A DNA stretch of 64,000 nucleotides from Streptomyces sp. NBC_01283 (GTDB lineage Bacteria > Actinomycetota > Actinomycetes > Streptomycetales > Streptomycetaceae). Numbering within the stretch: the first letter of the stretch is position 1; the number at the start of each line of letters is the position of its first letter. The notes beneath the pieces were generated by a model. It worked only from the letters and a program-made list of their open reading frames with translations. It had not been told where the DNA came from and searched no databases. Positions 61,729 to 64,000 of this stretch are shown here, one piece after another. The DNA lies in the NCBI RefSeq assembly GCF_041435335.1, contig NZ_CP108430.1, positions 2,834,501 through 2,898,500 on the forward strand, given 5' to 3'. The position numbers and the translations under genes are program-made.

Positions 61729-62607
61729 GGCGGTCGCGAATCCTCGGGTCGAAGGGGGCGCCCCCCGCTCGCGCGGAGCTGAGCGTGGGGGAGGGCGGAT
61801 GGGTCGCCCTCCAGGGTATCCGCACCACTGGGCGCTTGGGTGCGCAGCGTCGGGCGGGACTTCCGCACCCTTCGGCGGGGCGGTCCCCTGCGCCGGCCTC
61901 GCGCTGCCGGGGGCAGGCCGCGGGCCCCTCCCGCGCGGCCGGTCACCCTGCGTCCGCCTCACACCGAACAAGCCTTTCCCACCCACCCACCCGATTGCCC
62001 CGCGGTGCCAGGGGGCGGGAAGGGAGCGCGTACGGCATCGGGGACGGCGGGAAGTGCGTGCGGGATCAGGGGCGGGCAGCAGCTACGGCACCAGGGGCAG
62101 GCGTAGGCTTCGTCGCCGCGCGGCAGCCTCGGGATGCCCCCGCCCGCGTCGAGGTGCGCGCCCTGCGCACCGCCACCCGGCAGCTCCGAGCCCTGCCCGC
62201 CCACGTCGAGGCGCACGCTTGGCACCGCCGCCCGCCCACATCAAGGCGCACGCCCTGCGCACCGCCACCCGGCAGCTTCGAGCCCTGCCCGCCTGCGTCG
62301 GGGCGCACGCTTGGCACCGCCGCCCGCCCACGTCAAGGCGCACGCCCTGCGCACCGCCACCCGGCAGCTTCGAGCCCTGCCCGCCTGCGTCGGGGCGCAC
62401 GCTTGGCACCGCCGCCCGCCCACGTCAAGGCGCACGCCCTGCGCACCGCCACCCGCCCACGTCAAGGCGCACGCTTGGCACCGTCGCCCCCCACGTCGAG
62501 GCGCACGCTTTGCGCACAGCGGCCGCCCGCGGCAAAACGCATGTCCAGCGCACCGCCACCCGGCAGCCTCGGGCAGGGCACCCGGCACCCCTTCCGTCAT
62601 GGGGAAC
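61729..62607. repeat. repeat-rich spacer between ffh and glnD, with a 92-bp minisatellite
   Basis: No gene is supported in this spacer. The word CCCTGCGCACCGCCACC starts at 62161, 62253, 62345 and 62437, an exact 92-bp period with three full units and a truncated fourth. Each unit contains two related half-units built on GGCGCACGC, ending in GCGCACC and TTGGCACC. Bases 61973-62003 carry CCCACCCACCCACCCGATTG, related to the palindromic element near 8950. Confidence 0.8.
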
Positions 62608-62640
62608 GCCTGCTCGTTCCGTCATGCGGAACGAGCAGGC
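62608..62640 (-). terminator. 14-bp hairpin after glnD
   Basis: GCCTGCTCGTTCCG (62608-62621) pairs perfectly with CGGAACGAGCAGGC (62627-62640) around TCATG, about 80 bp after the glnD stop. A direct repeat TTCCGTCATGnGGAACG straddles the left arm. Confidence 0.75.
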
Positions 62641-62720
62641 CACAGCGGCGACGCCGCGGATGCGTTCGCCGGGCAGGGGTGCGGGAAGCGGCGCAGGCGC
62701 CTGGGACTGGTCGAGAGGCC

Positions 62721-64000
62721 CTACCCCCTCAACGCCTCCTCCACCGCCCGGGCCACCCCCGCCGCCCGCTCCCCCGGCAAAGGCGCTCCCGCGTCCGTCA
62801 CGTAGAACGCGTCCACCGCGTTCGCGCCCAGCGTCGAGGCGTGGGCGCTGCGGACCTCCACGCCCGCCGACTCCAGCGCACGGCCGATGCGGTGCAGCAG
62901 GCCCGGGGCGTCCTGGGCGCGGACCTCGATCACCGTCGCGAGGCGGGAGCCCGCCGAGGCCACCGTGACGCGAGGCGGTGGCGCGACCGTGCCCCGGCGC
63001 CTGGGGTACGCCGCGTCCCGTTCGGCGAGGCGCCCCGCGATGTCCAGTGAACCCTCGAGGGCCCGCACCAGATCCGCCCGCAATCGCGCGGCCTGGGGCA
63101 GCGACCCGTACTCCGCGGCGACCCACCAGTTCAGGAGCAGCACGGAGCCATCGCCCCCGGTGGGCACCCCCATCCCCCGGAACTCCGCGGTCCGCACGGC
63201 GAGCCGGTGCATGGCGAGGACCCCCGCGACCGCGGACAGCACGCCGGGCTGTTCCGGCACCGCGATGACCAGCTCCACGCCCAGCGGCTCAGGGCCCCCG
63301 GAAGCCTCCGAAGCCGCGTCCCCCGGCCCCTCCGTCTGCGCCCGCAGCGCAAGCACCGGCCCACCCGTGCGGAACGCCTCCACCGCGAGCCGCTCCTGCT
63401 CGGCGGTCGGAGCGATGTCCTCCGTGCCCTCCGGCTCGTCCCCCGACAGCACCGCCCCGACCCGCTTCACCAGGTCGGCGACGAGCGAACCCCGCCACGT
63501 GGACCAGGCGGCGGGCCCGGTGGCCAGCGCGTCCGCCTCCGTCAGGGCGTGCAGCAGCTCCAGGGTCCCGGCCGAACCCACCGCGTCCGCGACCGACCGC
63601 ACCGTGGCCGGGTCGTCGAGGTCCCGCCGCGTGGCCGTCTCGATCAGCAGGAGGTGGTGCCGCACCAGGGTCGCGAGCACCGCCACATCGCCCCGGTCGA
63701 AGCCGATCCGGGCGGCGACGTCACGGGCGATGATCTCCCCGGCCACCGAGTGGTCCCCCGGCCAGCCCTTACCGATGTCGTGCAACAGCCCGGCCACCAG
63801 GAGCAGGTCGGGCCTGCCCACCCGGCGCGTCAGCTCGGCGGCCTGCACCGCCGTCTCCACCAGATGCCGGTCGACCGTCCACGTGTGGACGGCGTTGCGC
63901 TGCGGCCGGCACCGCACCCGCTCCCAGTCGGGCAGCAGCCGGGTGATCAGCCCCTCGGCCTCCAGCGCCTCCCACACCTCGACCGTCGGCCGCCCCGCTC
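62721..64000 (-). CDS. glnD: [protein-PII] uridylyltransferase/adenylyltransferase, C-terminal part
   Basis: Only the C-terminal 426 or so residues are in the window; the frame stays open at the right edge, so the nucleotidyltransferase domain lies outside. The HD domain is seen as LLVAGLLHDIGKGWPGDHS and TLVRHHLLLIETATRRDLDDP. Two ACT domains follow (LVIAVPEQPGVLSAVAGVLAMHRLAVRTA and TVIEVRAQDAPGLLHRIGRALESAGVEVRSAH). GlnD modifies PII (GlnK), by adenylylation in actinobacteria, in response to nitrogen supply. The C-terminus ends in an Ala/Glu-rich helix. A strong hairpin follows the stop. Confidence 0.94.
   Translation of the reverse strand, partial: AGRPTVEVWEALEAEGLITRLLPDWERVRCRPQRNAVHTWTVDRHLVETAVQAAELTRRVGRPDLLLVAGLLHDIGKGWPGDHSVAGEIIARDVAARIGFDRGDVAVLATLVRHHLLLIETATRRDLDDPATVRSVADAVGSAGTLELLHALTEADALATGPAAWSTWRGSLVADLVKRVGAVLSGDEPEGTEDIAPTAEQERLAVEAFRTGGPVLALRAQTEGPGDAASEASGGPEPLGVELVIAVPEQPGVLSAVAGVLAMHRLAVRTAEFRGMGVPTGGDGSVLLLNWWVAAEYGSLPQAARLRADLVRALEGSLDIAGRLAERDAAYPRRRGTVAPPPRVTVASAGSRLATVIEVRAQDAPGLLHRIGRALESAGVEVRSAHASTLGANAVDAFYVTDAGAPLPGERAAGVARAVEEALRG

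Noticed and set aside
62161..62525. CRISPR array
   Set aside because: Units are contiguous 92-bp repeats without unique spacers, and no cas genes are present.
60068..62720. A 4.5S SRP RNA or tRNA gene near ffh
   Set aside because: No tetraloop-capped SRP stem or cloverleaf was recognised by eye; a covariance search was not possible.
62134..62805. Open frames through the 92-bp repeats that would encode a repetitive protein
   Set aside because: 92 is not a multiple of 3, so each unit shifts frame; several frames on both strands are open only because stops are rare at this GC content.
1..64000. Prophage, insertion sequence, integrative element or secondary-metabolite cluster
   Set aside because: No transposase, integrase, phage structural, polyketide or peptide synthetase motif was found; the gene content is core and catabolic.

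Overview
The window reads as a core chromosomal segment of a Streptomyces species. The base composition is very GC-rich with strong third-position GC bias, GTG starts are frequent, and many genes have a TANNNT hexamer 6-7 nt before the start codon, as leaderless actinobacterial transcripts do. It carries the sporulation sigma factor gene whiG, four consecutive type I signal peptidase genes (sipWXYZ) and a RING-TerD protein of the MXAN_6230/SCO0854 type. From memory, the gene order from glnD/ffh through rpsP-rplS-sip-whiG-rpsB-tsf-pyrH-frr to the polyamine/GABA genes resembles the S. coelicolor order. That comparison was not computed. No phage, IS, CRISPR, tRNA or rRNA was seen.

Bases 1-27392 are mainly polyamine/GABA catabolism plus accessory genes. 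A minus-strand operon (7957 down to 736) encodes an aminobutyraldehyde-type dehydrogenase, a PotD-PotA-PotB-PotC polyamine importer and a PuuB-like FAD oxidase. A second PotD (17406-18596), a second aldehyde dehydrogenase (21568-23007), a divergent Lrp/AsnC regulator and a class III aminotransferase (23184-25045) probably belong to the same physiology. Between them lie a NADAR protein, adenosine deaminase, a GDPD-type phosphodiesterase, a 55-residue membrane protein, an F420/NADP-type reductase with a divergent HxlR regulator, a serine hydrolase, a class F-like sortase next to a likely substrate, two tandem paralogs of unknown function, and the RING-TerD protein. An ABC exporter-like pair (25282-27392) closes this part.

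Bases 27393-36558 hold a VOC protein, a LOG-family protein, a roughly 500-bp intergenic repeat array, a maleylpyruvate-isomerase-fold protein, a thiamine ABC importer operon (thiB-thiP-thiQ) behind a TPP riboswitch, rlmN, and a small secreted protein.

Bases 36559-56973 are the translation and cell-envelope core, almost all on the minus strand: cdsA, frr, pyrH, tsf and rpsB; then an M23 peptidase, a TetR regulator and whiG; dprA, the comM/yifB ATPase and yraN; a DUF2469 protein, a Nudix protein and sipZ-sipY-sipX-sipW; rplS, trmD, rimM, a KH protein and rpsP; a SprT-like protein and a short, archaeal/eukaryotic-type prolyl-tRNA synthetase. Bases 56974-64000 hold a methyltransferase, a second-copy-type ftsH, ffh, a roughly 1-kb repeat-rich spacer with an exact 92-bp minisatellite, and the C-terminal part of glnD, cut by the window edge.

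The most distinctive signals are the large hairpin that buries the ribosome-binding site of the first gene, the sortase/substrate pair, the tandem paralogs, the RING-TerD fusion, the long sipX/sipY overlap, the in-frame N-terminal minisatellites in the thi operon, and three kinds of non-coding repeat.
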